Assembly (NCBI RefSeq): GCF_007753095.1
Contig: NZ_CP036348.1
Coordinates: 6,177,411-6,241,410, forward strand
Reading direction: 5' to 3'
Length of the DNA: 64,000 bases
From: Rosistilla carotiformis
Lineage (GTDB): Bacteria; Planctomycetota; Planctomycetia; Pirellulales; Pirellulaceae
The translations under genes were made by a program, and so were the position numbers. The notes under the pieces were generated by a model. That model saw only the letters and a list, made by a program, of their open reading frames with translations. It did no database searches and had not been told where the DNA came from. Positions 28,225 through 37,981 of the stretch are shown here, one piece after another (the first letter of the stretch is position 1; each line of letters starts with the position of its first letter).

Positions 28225-30825
28225 ATGAAGACCCAAACTGCCTTCCTACTGTTCGTCATGTGGACACCCTCTCTGGCATGGGCGCAGCCTGCCGCCGATG
28301 CAACTGCGCCCGCCCCAGCAACCCCCAGCGAAGCAAGTCCCGCGGTACCCGCCGAACCGGCAGAACCCGCCACCGAGGTCGATTCGGCGATCCCCGAAGA
28401 CTACGATTCACTGGTCCAGCGGAAGTCGCAACTCATTAACGAGTATCGCGATGCTGACCAGAAGCAACAGACCGATTTAGCGCTCAAAAAGCTGAACGAA
28501 CTGTTTGTTACCGAAGTGAAGTTGCTGGAAATGGCGGAGGAGCAACTCGGTGCTGACAACGTCGACCTCACGAATGCTTACCGCGCGACACCCCAAGGGG
28601 ATGGCGGCCTGCTGGCCTTCTCGCTCTACGAACTCGGTGAATACAAACGCTCTGCGGAGCTCTACAGTCAGACGATTAACATCGCACGCCGTCGGACCGA
28701 CCTGAAACTGGAAGCTTACAATGACCTGGTTTGTTTGAACCGCCGCGCCCAACAACTCGCCCAAGCGACGCCCGAAGCGATCGATCGCTACAATGCAGCG
28801 ATAAAGACTTCCAAAGAAGTGGAAGCGTTGCTGGCGGCAAAGCAGTTCGATCGTGTCGCTGCGTTAAGCCCCGAGGCGCTGGCCACGCGAAAAGAGATCG
28901 CGGGCATCACCCCAAAACTAGCCAGCGAATACGGCACCCTAGCCACCGCCTTGACCCAAACCGGCCAGACCGAGCAGGCGGAAGCCGCTTTCGATACGTC
29001 GCTTGAAATGTATGAGCAGACGATAGGCAAGGAGACCGTCCGCTACGCAACACTCTTGTACAACAAAGCAATCTTTTATCGCGACCTGGGCCGCTTGGCC
29101 GAGGCCGAGGCGGCACTGTTGGAGACGCGGAGGATCGAAAATCGCTTGGGCGTCGATGTCCCATCGCAACTGATGACACTCAATGAAATTGCGGGTCTCT
29201 ATCGCAAGACCGAGGAATCGGAGAAGTTCGATCGCATCGTGGGTGAATACCGTCACCTGGAGCGAAATTCGCACCTGGGACTCGTTGCGTTACAACGCCA
29301 CGTGCCGCTGAATGCGTATCTTGTCGGAAGTTTCGATCCGGCCTCGCTCGTTGAAGACCCCTCGCTGAAATTCTTGCCACACGAACTGTTCGCGAACCTG
29401 GCCAATCAGATGCTGGGCGTCGATCCCGCCACGATCCAGTCGGCCGTTGGTTTTCTGAGCGTTGCGCCCATCGAACAGGCTGTCTGCTGGGGCGTACTGC
29501 TGAAACCGATCGTTGGTGCTGAACTGGCGGTGCGGTTGCCCTTTAAGACGGTCGACGCAAGCGTCGGCGATTTTAGCTACCAAAAGACAGCGGCCAAGAC
29601 TGGATTTGCCGGCGGTTACGGCACGCTTCCCGATGGCACGGTGTTCGTAGGGACGGAGAATGCACTCAAGCAGGTTTTGGCGATGCAGGAAGCCAAACCC
29701 GAGGTCACCGAAAACAGCAAATTGGGGCGCCGCATGCGGCAGATGCATGGCAGCGGCAGGTTGTTGGTCGCGTTTGACATGGCGAAGATCCAACTGTTTG
29801 CCCAAGCCATGGCCTCGGAGATGCCCCCGCTGCCGCCACAGCTTGCCAACCTGAAGTCATTGCCCGACCATCTCGATTCTGCCGGCCTGACGATCTCGTT
29901 CAAAGAGTCGCCGTACGTGTCGCTGCAAATGTCGCCGCGTGGCGATTCCTCGGTGGGCAATCTCGACGCGATCTCGCGGCAAGCGCTGGAATTCGGTGCG
30001 AATCAGTTGCTGCAGACGATCACCGATTCGATACAAGCAACGAACAGCCCGATCGCGGAACCGGTGCAGGCTTATCTGAAGCGGATGATTCTCGCGAAGT
30101 ACAAAGAGCTAACGCCGCGGGCCGAAGCAGACCAATTGGTATTGCAGCTGGAGAATATCCTGGATCTGGAAGCTGCGTTTCACGTCGGACTGCTGCTGCC
30201 CGCAGTCCAGGGGGCCAGAGCATCGGCACAGGGAATGGGAAGTTCCAACAACCTAAAGCAGATTGCTTTGGCGATGCACAACTACCATGACACCTATGGC
30301 CAGTTACCAGCACGGCGAGTGAACGCGAGCGAAAAAGCGACCGGGCTCAGCTGGCGGGTTCACGTGCTACCGTTCCTGGAACAGGGGGATCTGTACAAAC
30401 AGTTCCATCTCGATGAGCCCTGGGACAGTGAGCACAACAAGGCGCTGATCGAAAAGATGCCAAGCGTGTTTGCCTCGCCCGGAATCGAATTGCCAGCGGG
30501 CGAGACGATCTTTTTGACCTTCGACGGTCCTGGGACGCTGATGCAAAACGATCGCGCCACGCGGTTCGGCGAGATCACCGATGGGACGTCCAATACGATC
30601 ATGGCGGTCGAAGCGAACCCTGACCGATCGGTCATCTGGACCAAGCCGGACGATCTTACCTACGACCCGCAGCAGCCTCTCAATGGACTGGGAGGGGCAC
30701 GGCCGAATGGCTTTTACATCATGCTGGCAGACGGAGCGGTTCTCCTGCAACCTGCAGACGTGGCCCCCAAGACCATCGCCGCAATGGCGACGATGGCGGG
30801 TGGAGAAATTGTCGACTTCCAGTAG
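28225..30825 (+). CDS. Exported TPR protein with C-terminal DUF1559 domain
   Basis: 866 residues from ATG 28225. A signal peptide (MKTQTAFLLFVMWTPSLAWA) precedes a Pro/Ala/Glu-rich linker and a tetratricopeptide-like part (about 75-330; LAFSLYELGEYKRSAELYSQ, LATALTQTGQTEQAEAAFD, LLYNKAIFYRDLGRLAEAEA). The middle region (about 360-640) is unassigned. The C terminus (about 650-866) is a DUF1559 domain ([48 protein letters not shown]), lacking the [12 protein letters not shown] prepilin helix. So DUF1559 is delivered here by a signal peptide and joined to protein-binding repeats. The TAG stop is at 30823-30825. Confidence 0.82.
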   Translation: MKTQTAFLLFVMWTPSLAWAQPAADATAPAPATPSEASPAVPAEPAEPATEVDSAIPEDYDSLVQRKSQLINEYRDADQKQQTDLALKKLNELFVTEVKLLEMAEEQLGADNVDLTNAYRATPQGDGGLLAFSLYELGEYKRSAELYSQTINIARRRTDLKLEAYNDLVCLNRRAQQLAQATPEAIDRYNAAIKTSKEVEALLAAKQFDRVAALSPEALATRKEIAGITPKLASEYGTLATALTQTGQTEQAEAAFDTSLEMYEQTIGKETVRYATLLYNKAIFYRDLGRLAEAEAALLETRRIENRLGVDVPSQLMTLNEIAGLYRKTEESEKFDRIVGEYRHLERNSHLGLVALQRHVPLNAYLVGSFDPASLVEDPSLKFLPHELFANLANQMLGVDPATIQSAVGFLSVAPIEQAVCWGVLLKPIVGAELAVRLPFKTVDASVGDFSYQKTAAKTGFAGGYGTLPDGTVFVGTENALKQVLAMQEAKPEVTENSKLGRRMRQMHGSGRLLVAFDMAKIQLFAQAMASEMPPLPPQLANLKSLPDHLDSAGLTISFKESPYVSLQMSPRGDSSVGNLDAISRQALEFGANQLLQTITDSIQATNSPIAEPVQAYLKRMILAKYKELTPRAEADQLVLQLENILDLEAAFHVGLLLPAVQGARASAQGMGSSNNLKQIALAMHNYHDTYGQLPARRVNASEKATGLSWRVHVLPFLEQGDLYKQFHLDEPWDSEHNKALIEKMPSVFASPGIELPAGETIFLTFDGPGTLMQNDRATRFGEITDGTSNTIMAVEANPDRSVIWTKPDDLTYDPQQPLNGLGGARPNGFYIMLADGAVLLQPADVAPKTIAAMATMAGGEIVDFQ

Positions 30826-30848
30826 CCGCCAGTCCAAGCGACCGACTG

Positions 30849-30880
30849 GGTTTCGGCCCGTGTTTTCACAGGCCGAAACC
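30849..30880. terminator. Hairpin between convergent genes
   Basis: GGTTTCGGCC (30849-30858) and GGCCGAAACC (30871-30880) form a perfect 10-bp stem between the stops of the TPR-DUF1559 gene and the transaldolase gene. No T tract is present on either strand; a bidirectional terminator is likely by position. Confidence 0.55.
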
Positions 30881-30896
30881 ATCGCGGGACGGTGGA

Positions 30897-31841
30897 CTAA
30901 CAAGCCGCTCCGGCGATCGCGTCGATCTTTTCAAGCTTCACCACATCGGCAGCGAACTTGCGAATCCCCTCGGCCGTTTTTTCGGTGGCCATTGCATCTT
31001 CATTGAACTCAAATCGGAACGATTTCTCGTCCAAGGAGATGCGTTCCTGGTCTGATTGCTGAGCTGCTTCGACCGACAACGTCGGTTGGATCGCGGACTC
31101 CGAATCGGCCAGTTCTTGAAGCAGATTAGGGCTGATGGTCAGCAGATCGCAGCCGGCCAAAGAGGTGATCTGACCAATGTTGCGGAACGACGCCCCCATC
31201 ACCTCGGTCTTATAGCCAAACTTTTTGTAGTAGTTGTAGATCGACGTGACCGAGATCACTCCCGGGTCTTCGGCACCCGCAAAATCACGTCCCTCTTTCG
31301 CTTTGTGCCAATCGTAGATCCGTCCGACAAACGGTGAGATCAGCTGCACGCCCGCTTCGGCGCATGCGACCGCTTGAGCGAACGAGAAAAGGAGCGTCAG
31401 GTTGCAGTGGATCCCTTCGCGCTCCAGCTGTTCAGCCGCGCGGATTCCTTCCCAGGTCGACGCGATCTTGATCAGCACGCGGTCCCGCGAGATCCCTTCG
31501 GCTTCGTAAGCTGCGATCAGCTGATGCGCTTTGTCGATCGTTCCCTTCGTGTCAAACGACAACCGTGCATCGACTTCGGTCGAAACGCGGCCAGGTACGA
31601 TCTTCAGGATCTCCAGTCCAAACAGAATCAGCACGCGATCGATGACCGCCTCGGTCCCCTTGCTTCCCGCTTCGCGAGCCGCTTGTTCGATCAGGTGGGC
31701 GTATTCGGGTTTACCGGCCGCTTGCAGGATCAACGACGGATTGGTCGTCGCGTCCTGAGGTTGGTACTGCTTCATCGTCTCGAAGTCACCGGTGTCGGCA
31801 ACCACGGTTGTGTATTGCTTCAGCTGTTCTAACTGATTCAC
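30897..31841 (-). CDS. tal: Transaldolase
   Basis: 314 residues from a GTG start at 31839-31841, with CAGGAGA about ten bases upstream. Transaldolase moves a dihydroxyacetone unit between sugar phosphates in the pentose phosphate pathway. [12 protein letters not shown] near residues 30-41, the Schiff-base lysine in [12 protein letters not shown] (Lys125), [20 protein letters not shown] and [12 protein letters not shown] are all present, matching the TalB-type (class 1) enzymes. Confidence 0.96.
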   Translation of the reverse strand: MNQLEQLKQYTTVVADTGDFETMKQYQPQDATTNPSLILQAAGKPEYAHLIEQAAREAGSKGTEAVIDRVLILFGLEILKIVPGRVSTEVDARLSFDTKGTIDKAHQLIAAYEAEGISRDRVLIKIASTWEGIRAAEQLEREGIHCNLTLLFSFAQAVACAEAGVQLISPFVGRIYDWHKAKEGRDFAGAEDPGVISVTSIYNYYKKFGYKTEVMGASFRNIGQITSLAGCDLLTISPNLLQELADSESAIQPTLSVEAAQQSDQERISLDEKSFRFEFNEDAMATEKTAEGIRKFAADVVKLEKIDAIAGAAC

Positions 31842-31965
31842 GCTTCAGATCTCCTGGCACGGTTGTGATGTTTCGCTTGCCTACAATATCAATGTATCAA
31901 CCGCGCAGGGCTGGATATACCACACATTGGCGGGATTTGGCCGAGCGGTTCGCGGCGCAGAAAGC

Positions 31966-32502
31966 TCAGCTGGCGTCATTGCTGTCGATAGCGATCGGAA
32001 TCGCAACGGACGCCGCAGCGACGGCAAATGCAAATAACGGGTGACAAAAGACCGCGTGCAGTCGTCCGTTCCCTGCACCGCGGGCCACCTCGGGATCGGC
32101 GACATGGATGACGCCCAGCTTTGCGGACTCGGGGGCCGTTCCGGGCGTCCAAACGCGGCAATGCTCGGCTCGGCCGTGAGTGACGACCTGATAGATCCCA
32201 GCCTCCAGACCGCCGACCACAAACCGCCCTTGGGAATCGGTCCGCAATTCGGCGATCGGTTTCCCGAACCGACCGATCACGACCGGCGCGTCTTCGATCG
32301 GCTTTCCATTACTCTCAACGACCGCTCCTTGGAGCGTGCCATCGCGATGCAAGGCGACATCTTGGACACGGGGCGCGACGGGTATCGCCCCCTCCGTTTG
32401 ACCACTTTCCGGCTTGCCATGGGCAAACGAGACTCCCGGAACCGAGAGTCCGAGACAGGTCCAGACCACCAAAAACGATTGCAACGTTTGTCGAAATTTC
32501 AT
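31966..32502 (-). CDS. Exported carboxypeptidase-regulatory-like domain protein
   Basis: 178 residues from ATG 32500-32502; the frame is open upstream but the signal peptide (MKFRQTLQSFLVVWTCLGLSVPGVSFA) starts here. DGTLQGAVVESNGKPIEDAPVVIG...TDSQGRFVVGGLEAGIYQVV is one Ig-like carboxypeptidase-regulatory repeat, as found in many surface proteins of planctomycetes. A C-terminal hydrophobic stretch (LFAFAVAAASVAIPIAI) could be a membrane anchor. Function unknown. Confidence 0.72.
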   Translation of the reverse strand: MKFRQTLQSFLVVWTCLGLSVPGVSFAHGKPESGQTEGAIPVAPRVQDVALHRDGTLQGAVVESNGKPIEDAPVVIGRFGKPIAELRTDSQGRFVVGGLEAGIYQVVTHGRAEHCRVWTPGTAPESAKLGVIHVADPEVARGAGNGRLHAVFCHPLFAFAVAAASVAIPIAIDSNDAS

Positions 32503-32650
32503 AGGAGCTTCCAGCACGCCTGCGGGGATAATTTCCATCGGATTTGATCGGTCATCGACCCTCCGCAAGCGAAGCTTGATGGAATTCCAAGGCGTTCCAA
32601 AATATGCCGAAAAAGCTCAGCAAAACTACATGAATTTCACCGCTAGCAAT

Positions 32651-33688
32651 CTACAGACGACGCAGCCCGTCCTCGGTCATCGGATTGGGAATTTCGACAT
32701 CGATCGCGTCGATCCGGTCCAACGTCTCTTGATCCAGCACCAGATCGGCCGCGGGTAACGATTCGTTCAACTGACCAATCGTCGTTGCGCCAATGATCGT
32801 CGACGCAACGAAATCGTGCTGCTTGCTCCAAGCGACAGCAAGAGCGGTTAACGACACACCGATATCGTCAGCGATCGCTTTCAGCCGACGCGTCGTCTCA
32901 ATCGTCCGCGGATTAACAAACCGCTGCGCCATCCTTTGCTGTCGCGGTTCGCCCTTTTCAAGGTAGCCGGTGAAGCGACCGCCAGGTGGATTCTGGTCGT
33001 TGTATTTTCCCGTCAAGACGCCCCCTCCCAGCGGTGAATAGGGCAGCAGGGCAACATCCTCCTGACGGCAGACCTGCGCGAGTTCATTTTCGCAGCGACG
33101 GTTAATCAAACTGAAGTTATTCTGCACGGTGTCGTATCGCATCGTGCCATGTTTTTCGGCCTGCCACAGGCTTTTCATCACCCCCCACGACGTTTCATTG
33201 CTGCAACCGATCGCGCGGACTTTGCCCGCTTGCTTAAGCTCGGTCAGCGCGCCCAAGGTATCTTCGTAACGCATGAAATGGTCGGGCCAATGCGTTTGAT
33301 AAAGATCGATGTAGTCGGTCCCCAAACGCCGCAAGCTTTGATCGCAACAGCGGATGATTTGATGCCGATCGATCGCCGTGACGCCACCCCGAACCGGCGG
33401 GCGAAACCAACCGTGGCCGGGACCCGTAATTTTTGATGCGATCAGGACTTGGTCGCGAGGCTTCGTCTTCATCCAACGCCCGACGATTTCTTCGGTCACG
33501 CCGACGGTCTCCGCATTGGGCGGCACGGGATAAAGCTCGGCGGCATCGAAGAAGTCGATTCCCGCTTCGAAGGCGCGATCCATAATCGCAAACGATGTCG
33601 GCTCGTCGCACTGCGAACCAAACGTCATGGTTCCCATGCAAATCTCGGACACGACCAAACCACTGCGGCCTAAAGGACGTCGCTGCAT
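32651..33688 (-). CDS. Aldo/keto reductase
   Basis: 345 residues. NADPH-dependent (beta/alpha)8 reductase of carbonyl compounds. The catalytic tetrad is visible as FFDAAELYP (Asp and Tyr), IASKITGPG (Lys) and YQTHWPD (His). [23 protein letters not shown] and the C-terminal [12 protein letters not shown] are cofactor-binding blocks. Sequence style matches the YajO/Tas-like group ([16 protein letters not shown]). The gene stands alone and the substrate is not predictable. Confidence 0.92.
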   Translation of the reverse strand: MQRRPLGRSGLVVSEICMGTMTFGSQCDEPTSFAIMDRAFEAGIDFFDAAELYPVPPNAETVGVTEEIVGRWMKTKPRDQVLIASKITGPGHGWFRPPVRGGVTAIDRHQIIRCCDQSLRRLGTDYIDLYQTHWPDHFMRYEDTLGALTELKQAGKVRAIGCSNETSWGVMKSLWQAEKHGTMRYDTVQNNFSLINRRCENELAQVCRQEDVALLPYSPLGGGVLTGKYNDQNPPGGRFTGYLEKGEPRQQRMAQRFVNPRTIETTRRLKAIADDIGVSLTALAVAWSKQHDFVASTIIGATTIGQLNESLPAADLVLDQETLDRIDAIDVEIPNPMTEDGLRRL

Positions 33689-33888
33689 CGTCTCACTCTC
33701 CTGGGTTGCTTGACTCGGTTGTCGGCGAATTCGGTAATCCTGTCGCGATTACTATACTGACTGACCTTGGTTTGTTAACCAGACCTGGGCAAAGACCTCA
33801 CTGTGCCGAACCGGCAAAACACCACGTTAGAACCACAAAACAGGTGGCTTCCACCCGCAAATAAGCGATGGCAGAGAAACCGCGCGGG

Positions 33889-35148
33889 CTATTTAAGCAA
33901 ATCCCGATGCACCGAATCGAGCTTGCGCTGCAGCCGTGGAGGCAACTTCTTGTCGTCCAAGACCGCGATCATTTCTCGCGCCTCGTCGAGGAACCCCTTG
34001 GCGACCAACGAACTGGCGATCGTGATCCGCGCCTGTTGAGCGTGGAATCCATCACCGGTTCCCTGCGGGTCGGCAAGTCTCAATTGGTGCTCGATCTTGG
34101 CCATCAGCACCTGGTCTGCATCGGGACGCTGCTTGGGCACAAACCGACAACTTCCGCCAGTCAGCTCCGCTAACGCTCGCAACCCCGGTTCGCAGGCGGC
34201 AATTTCAAACGCGATGCAGTGCAGCGGAATCGTTTCGTAAATCATCTCCACCAAACGCACGACGCTGTGCTGCGGCAGCGCTCGCGTCGGGATGCCCGGA
34301 TTCCACCGCGGCGGTTTATTGAATTCACCATCGGAGAGTAGGAAAACAGCGTCGGGGCGCAAACGCTCTGCCAGATCCAACGGCACGCGTGGGTCGGTTC
34401 CGTTGTTTTTGCGTACATCTTGCATGTACAACCACTGCCGAAACCGGTCGACATTCTCGTCCGTCGCCGGGATAAATTGCATCGACGCGAGTGGCCCATC
34501 AAACATTAACTGCGTTCGCCAACTGAACAAGAAAACGTAAAACGATTGCTGATCCGTCAGCTTCGTCAGCGATGACACAAGCTCGTCGCAGGCCCGCTGG
34601 TAGCGCGCACCGATCATGCTGGGCGAGGCATCCAGGATAAAGACGAAGTTGTTGCCATAGGCGTGGCTTCCAAAGAACGTGGCGTGTGGCGCATCGTTTT
34701 CGCCAGGTTCGGTTTGCGAATCCCCCGTTGCATCGGATGGACTCGACACAGGAACCGCATGGGCAACGGGAACCACAGCTCCCCCCAACCCATCGAGAGC
34801 GCCGCTTCGGTGAGCTGGCAGACGTGACGGTACGTCGACGCGAATCGGAGTGGTGGCGATGGTGGTCGGCGGCGGAGGAACCAACACCTCATCCACCACG
34901 ACCGGTTCGGCAAGTGCCCGCGGAGGGGGGCTGTTTTCCAGCGGCAGCGTCACCAACAATTCGCCCTCCGCCGTGGCTTCACTTGCCGTCACGATGAAGG
35001 TTGCAACCCCACGCTTTCCCGCGATCACCAGCGCGAGCGTCAGCAACACGATCGCATGTACCGTCGCACTGGTCGCATACCCACGCCAATCAGCGCTTGA
35101 ACTCGACAGCTTGACGGGGGAAACGGAAACTTTGGTAGGGATCGGCAT
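33889..35148 (-). CDS. Membrane-anchored von Willebrand factor A domain protein
   Basis: 419 residues. One transmembrane helix (about 28-48, VHAIVLLTLALVIAG) is followed by a Pro-rich stretch (70-160) and a VWA domain beginning NNFVFILDASPSMIG, with the MIDAS Asp173-x-Ser175-x-Ser177. LLSDGEFNKPP supplies the later MIDAS Asp. The C terminus (about 360-419) is helical and charged. VWA domains bind proteins through a divalent ion; the partner is unknown. The N-terminal layout (cytoplasmic tail, one helix, proline-rich stalk) resembles TonB-like anchors. It is flanked by unrelated genes. Confidence 0.8.
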   Translation of the reverse strand: MPIPTKVSVSPVKLSSSSADWRGYATSATVHAIVLLTLALVIAGKRGVATFIVTASEATAEGELLVTLPLENSPPPRALAEPVVVDEVLVPPPPTTIATTPIRVDVPSRLPAHRSGALDGLGGAVVPVAHAVPVSSPSDATGDSQTEPGENDAPHATFFGSHAYGNNFVFILDASPSMIGARYQRACDELVSSLTKLTDQQSFYVFLFSWRTQLMFDGPLASMQFIPATDENVDRFRQWLYMQDVRKNNGTDPRVPLDLAERLRPDAVFLLSDGEFNKPPRWNPGIPTRALPQHSVVRLVEMIYETIPLHCIAFEIAACEPGLRALAELTGGSCRFVPKQRPDADQVLMAKIEHQLRLADPQGTGDGFHAQQARITIASSLVAKGFLDEAREMIAVLDDKKLPPRLQRKLDSVHRDLLK

Positions 35149-35344
35149 CGGAGCGGGACCTCTGCACGTAGTCCTCGGGGCCGGTTCGCAGGTCGACCGG
35201 TCGACGTTTGCGACCGCAAACCGCCCCGGCGTTGGGGGTTCGACTCTTCTGCGGTTATAGCACGCCCCACGGAAGATCGCAGCCTATGGGCAGATAAAAT
35301 CGTGCGGTCGCCCTACCGGAAAGCCCGTCGCGCAGAATCGCCCT

Positions 35345-36904
35345 TCACGCGTGACGACTTGCAATCACATCGGCCGCGCGATAGCCGACCATCATCACGG
35401 TGGCTTGGGGATTTGCCCGCGGAAGGGTTGGAAAAATAGAAGCGTCGGCAACGTAGAGGCCATCGATTCCGAAAACACCAAACTGCGGATCGACAACGCT
35501 ATCGTGTGCGTCAGCTCCCATCGAACAACTGCCCGCGGGGTGGTACATCGTCATCGAAAACCGTCGAATAGCACGCTCCACCTGATCGGTGCTGCTCCGT
35601 TTCTCACCAGGCAAAATTTCTTGATCGACCCAATCGGCCAGCGGGGATTGGCTGGCGATCTGTCGCGCCATCGCAACCCCTTCGGCCAAAACCGTCAGAT
35701 CCTCGGGCGCGCTTAAATAACCGGGATCGATGTTCGGGGGATCGTTGACACTTGAGGACCGAAGCGAAATCGTACCGCGGCTCAAGGGTTGTGATCCCGT
35801 CACGGCTAGCGTGAACGCCGGCGGCGCATCGGCAGCAGGATAGCGCAAGTAGTGCGTTGGCGTGACATGGAACTGAATCGCCCGCATCCACCGATCTGCC
35901 GGCAACGCGCTGTCGGCTGGCAAATCAAAGAAGCCGCCCACCTCCGCCAGATTCGATCCGACCGGACCGCGCCGCAAGTAGTCCCATCGCGCCAGGTCGC
36001 GCATCGACCAGCGGCTCGGAAACCCGGCGGTGGCTTTGGTCGCAAAGATCACCGGGAAAGCGAGATGATCGACCAACCGTTGTCCCACCGCGGGCAAATC
36101 AACCAAGGTTGTGATTCCATGCTCAGCCAGTTGCGACCTTGGCCCGACTCCCGAAAGCATCAACAACTGGGGGGACGCGATCGCACCTGCCGATAAAACC
36201 ACGGCCCGTTTCGCCCCGATCGTCTCCGCATTCGCCCCCTCCCCAACGACCACTCCCGTCGCACGCTGATTGCGGATTTCGATGCGTTGCACCACCGTGT
36301 CGCTGCGGATCGTCACGTTCGGCGGCGGATTATCGCCAAGGAACGCCTGCATTGCCGTTTGACGAACGCCCCGGCGAGTTGTCCGACGATAAATTTCAGG
36401 CCTGCCGATGATTTCCCCGCGAGCGCACGCAGAGTTCGCCGCCGAGAGGAACGCTTGGCACGCGGGAGCGATCTCGGCAGGGAACTCGATAGAACCTTTC
36501 GATTCCAAATCGCGGCGCACTTGACTCATCGAAGCCTCGATCGATTCGAGGCTCCAATCGGCTCCCGCAATTTGCTGCCAAGCTCCCAAATCTTCCGACA
36601 TCCCCTCGCTATAGATCATCGCGTTGATGCCGCTGGAGCCCCCCAGCATGCGACCGCGTGGGCAGATCACCGTGCGCCCGGCAAGCCCTGCAGACTTCGT
36701 CGTCGAATAGCTCCAATCGACCGACGTTCCTTGCAGGTTCAGATATTCCGCGGGGCGTTCGACCGCACTTTGCTTGCGGTGCTCACGGCCAGCTTCCAAC
36801 AACAGAATCCGCGCCGTCGAATCGTTCGCCAATCGAGCGGCCAGCACGCAGCCGGCACTTCCCGCTCCAATAATGATGTAGTCATACGAGGCGGGAGATG
36901 TCAT
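35345..36904 (-). CDS. GMC-family FAD oxidoreductase (choline dehydrogenase-like)
   Basis: 519 residues. The FAD-binding motif YIIIGAGSAGCVLAARLA opens the protein. The GMC signatures are CPRGRMLGGSSGINAMIY and the second one, GAIASPQLLMLSGVGP. The active-site pair is expected at MYHPAGSCSMG (His) and RANPQATVMMVGYRAAD (Asn). Such enzymes oxidise alcohols, sugars or choline. No signal peptide is present. A [2Fe-2S] ferredoxin gene ends 15 bases upstream on the same strand, suggesting that electrons leave FADH2 through that ferredoxin; substrate unknown. Confidence 0.9.
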   Translation of the reverse strand: MTSPASYDYIIIGAGSAGCVLAARLANDSTARILLLEAGREHRKQSAVERPAEYLNLQGTSVDWSYSTTKSAGLAGRTVICPRGRMLGGSSGINAMIYSEGMSEDLGAWQQIAGADWSLESIEASMSQVRRDLESKGSIEFPAEIAPACQAFLSAANSACARGEIIGRPEIYRRTTRRGVRQTAMQAFLGDNPPPNVTIRSDTVVQRIEIRNQRATGVVVGEGANAETIGAKRAVVLSAGAIASPQLLMLSGVGPRSQLAEHGITTLVDLPAVGQRLVDHLAFPVIFATKATAGFPSRWSMRDLARWDYLRRGPVGSNLAEVGGFFDLPADSALPADRWMRAIQFHVTPTHYLRYPAADAPPAFTLAVTGSQPLSRGTISLRSSSVNDPPNIDPGYLSAPEDLTVLAEGVAMARQIASQSPLADWVDQEILPGEKRSSTDQVERAIRRFSMTMYHPAGSCSMGADAHDSVVDPQFGVFGIDGLYVADASIFPTLPRANPQATVMMVGYRAADVIASRHA

Positions 36905-36919
36905 CGCGGCGGTTGATCT

Positions 36920-37309
36920 TCAATGCTGCTGAGTCGGGAGTTCAGCGGAGGTCGGTTTTCGGCCAAAATGGCGACGCGCTGCGGTATCGGTTCCCCACAC
37001 GCCGCCAAACTTTTCGACCGAGACATCGCCATGAACGGTACAGAGGCAGGCAAGCCGCAGACCTAAAGTGCCGGCTCCCGGAACCAAATTCAGAAGTGCG
37101 TTTTCATAACGCGACGGCCACGATACGCTCCCACGCAATCTCACCGCACACATCCCGCAAACGCCCATGCCGCGACAATTTACAACGCGCGCGATACCGT
37201 TGTAAACCGGCGCCTTGGAGCGCAGCAGGACTTTGCGAAGGTTGTCCCCCGCGTCGCAAGAAATCGCTGTGTTGGAAAATCGGATGGTGGGCACAGGCTT
37301 GAATCTCAC
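36920..37309 (-). CDS. [2Fe-2S] ferredoxin
   Basis: 129 residues from a probable GTG at 37307-37309 (another GTG lies five codons on). The cluster ligands read C45-x5-C51-x2-C54-x33-C88 (NCRGMGVCGMC and RLACLCTVHGDVSV), a beta-grasp ferredoxin with adrenodoxin-like spacing. After residue 105 comes an Arg-rich tail. It lies 15 bases ahead of a GMC oxidoreductase gene, so a dedicated electron-transfer role is likely by operon logic. A CopY/BlaI-style palindrome lies about 30 bases upstream of the start. Confidence 0.85.
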   Translation of the reverse strand: MRFKPVPTIRFSNTAISCDAGDNLRKVLLRSKAPVYNGIARVVNCRGMGVCGMCAVRLRGSVSWPSRYENALLNLVPGAGTLGLRLACLCTVHGDVSVEKFGGVWGTDTAARRHFGRKPTSAELPTQQH

Positions 37310-37701
37310 GCTGCACGGTTACCGAACACCAGAATGTGTACACTTGTAGTGTAGGAATACTACGCTCCAAAATGGTGGTTCACAACCTAAAATGCCACAT
37401 ATTCCTAGGTATACGCCCCCCGCCCTCCGGACGATTGCCGCCCCCCGCAGCAGGCCAAAGCACCCGCTGTCAAAACGTTTGTGTTGATAGGGAGAAGCAG
37501 TCTGGCCCGTCGAAAATGAGACGGTGTTGTCGGATTGATGGCGCGGGAATGCTGGCGAAGATCGCGATTGACGGAAACGTCCCACGCTGCAAAGTGTTCC
37601 CCTGCAATAACTTACATCGAACGCAGCCGCCCCCTGTCGATCTTGGGCACGACGAATGCATTTACCTTTCAGTGTAACCCGCCACTTGTAAGGAGCTTTC
37701 G
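37310..37701. other. Divergent intergenic region with operator-like site
   Basis: About 392 bases between the ferredoxin gene (leftward) and a 33-residue gene (rightward). Apart from the palindrome at 37339-37353 and a second imperfect inverted repeat GTAGT...ACTAC overlapping its right side, I find no RNA gene or repeat. Confidence 0.4.
37339..37353. promoter_or_regulatory. TACAnnTGTA operator-like palindrome
   Basis: TACACT-TGT-AGTGTA is a perfect palindrome containing TACACTTGTA, which fits the TACAnnTGTA core known for CopY/BlaI/MecI-family winged-helix repressors. It is about 30 bases upstream of the ferredoxin-GMC unit. No such repressor gene is in the window, so regulation is inference. 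Confidence 0.35.
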
Positions 37702-37803
37702 ATGTCAGGAATACTTTTAATCGTTCTCGGTCTAACCATCAGCGGATTTTCGATCAACGCAGCCATGCGACCTTTGCGTGAGACCGACCCATATTACGTC
37801 TAA
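37702..37803 (+). CDS. 33-residue single-helix membrane peptide
   Basis: ATG 37702 is preceded by a strong AAGGAGC (37690-37696) at good spacing. The peptide is a short start, a hydrophobic helix (ILLIVLGLTISGFSI) and a polar tail ending DPYYV before TAA. A complete ribosome binding site directly before a frame with one membrane segment and no rare features makes it a credible small gene. Function unknown; small membrane peptides often modulate a larger membrane complex. Confidence 0.55.
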   Translation: MSGILLIVLGLTISGFSINAAMRPLRETDPYYV

Positions 37804-37981
37804 TAGAGATATCGAACGCTGCCTAAGCGAAAGGATTCGCCCCACGACCAACCAGCGTTCGAATGAAGACAGACGTTCGTTCTTCGGCAAATGTCGTCCG
37901 ATGCGACAACTCCCCCGCCCATCGCGAAGAAACGCGATTTCTATTCACTTAGCGTTCGCGGCATCCACGTCCGCTCGAGCA

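Noticed and set aside
31927-31965. tRNA-like string GATTTGGCCGAGCGGTTC in the gap upstream of transaldolase
   Set aside because: It resembles a D-arm of a tRNA-Leu/Ser, but no matching acceptor stem, anticodon arm or TpsiC arm follows; the downstream bases are the end of a protein gene on the other strand.
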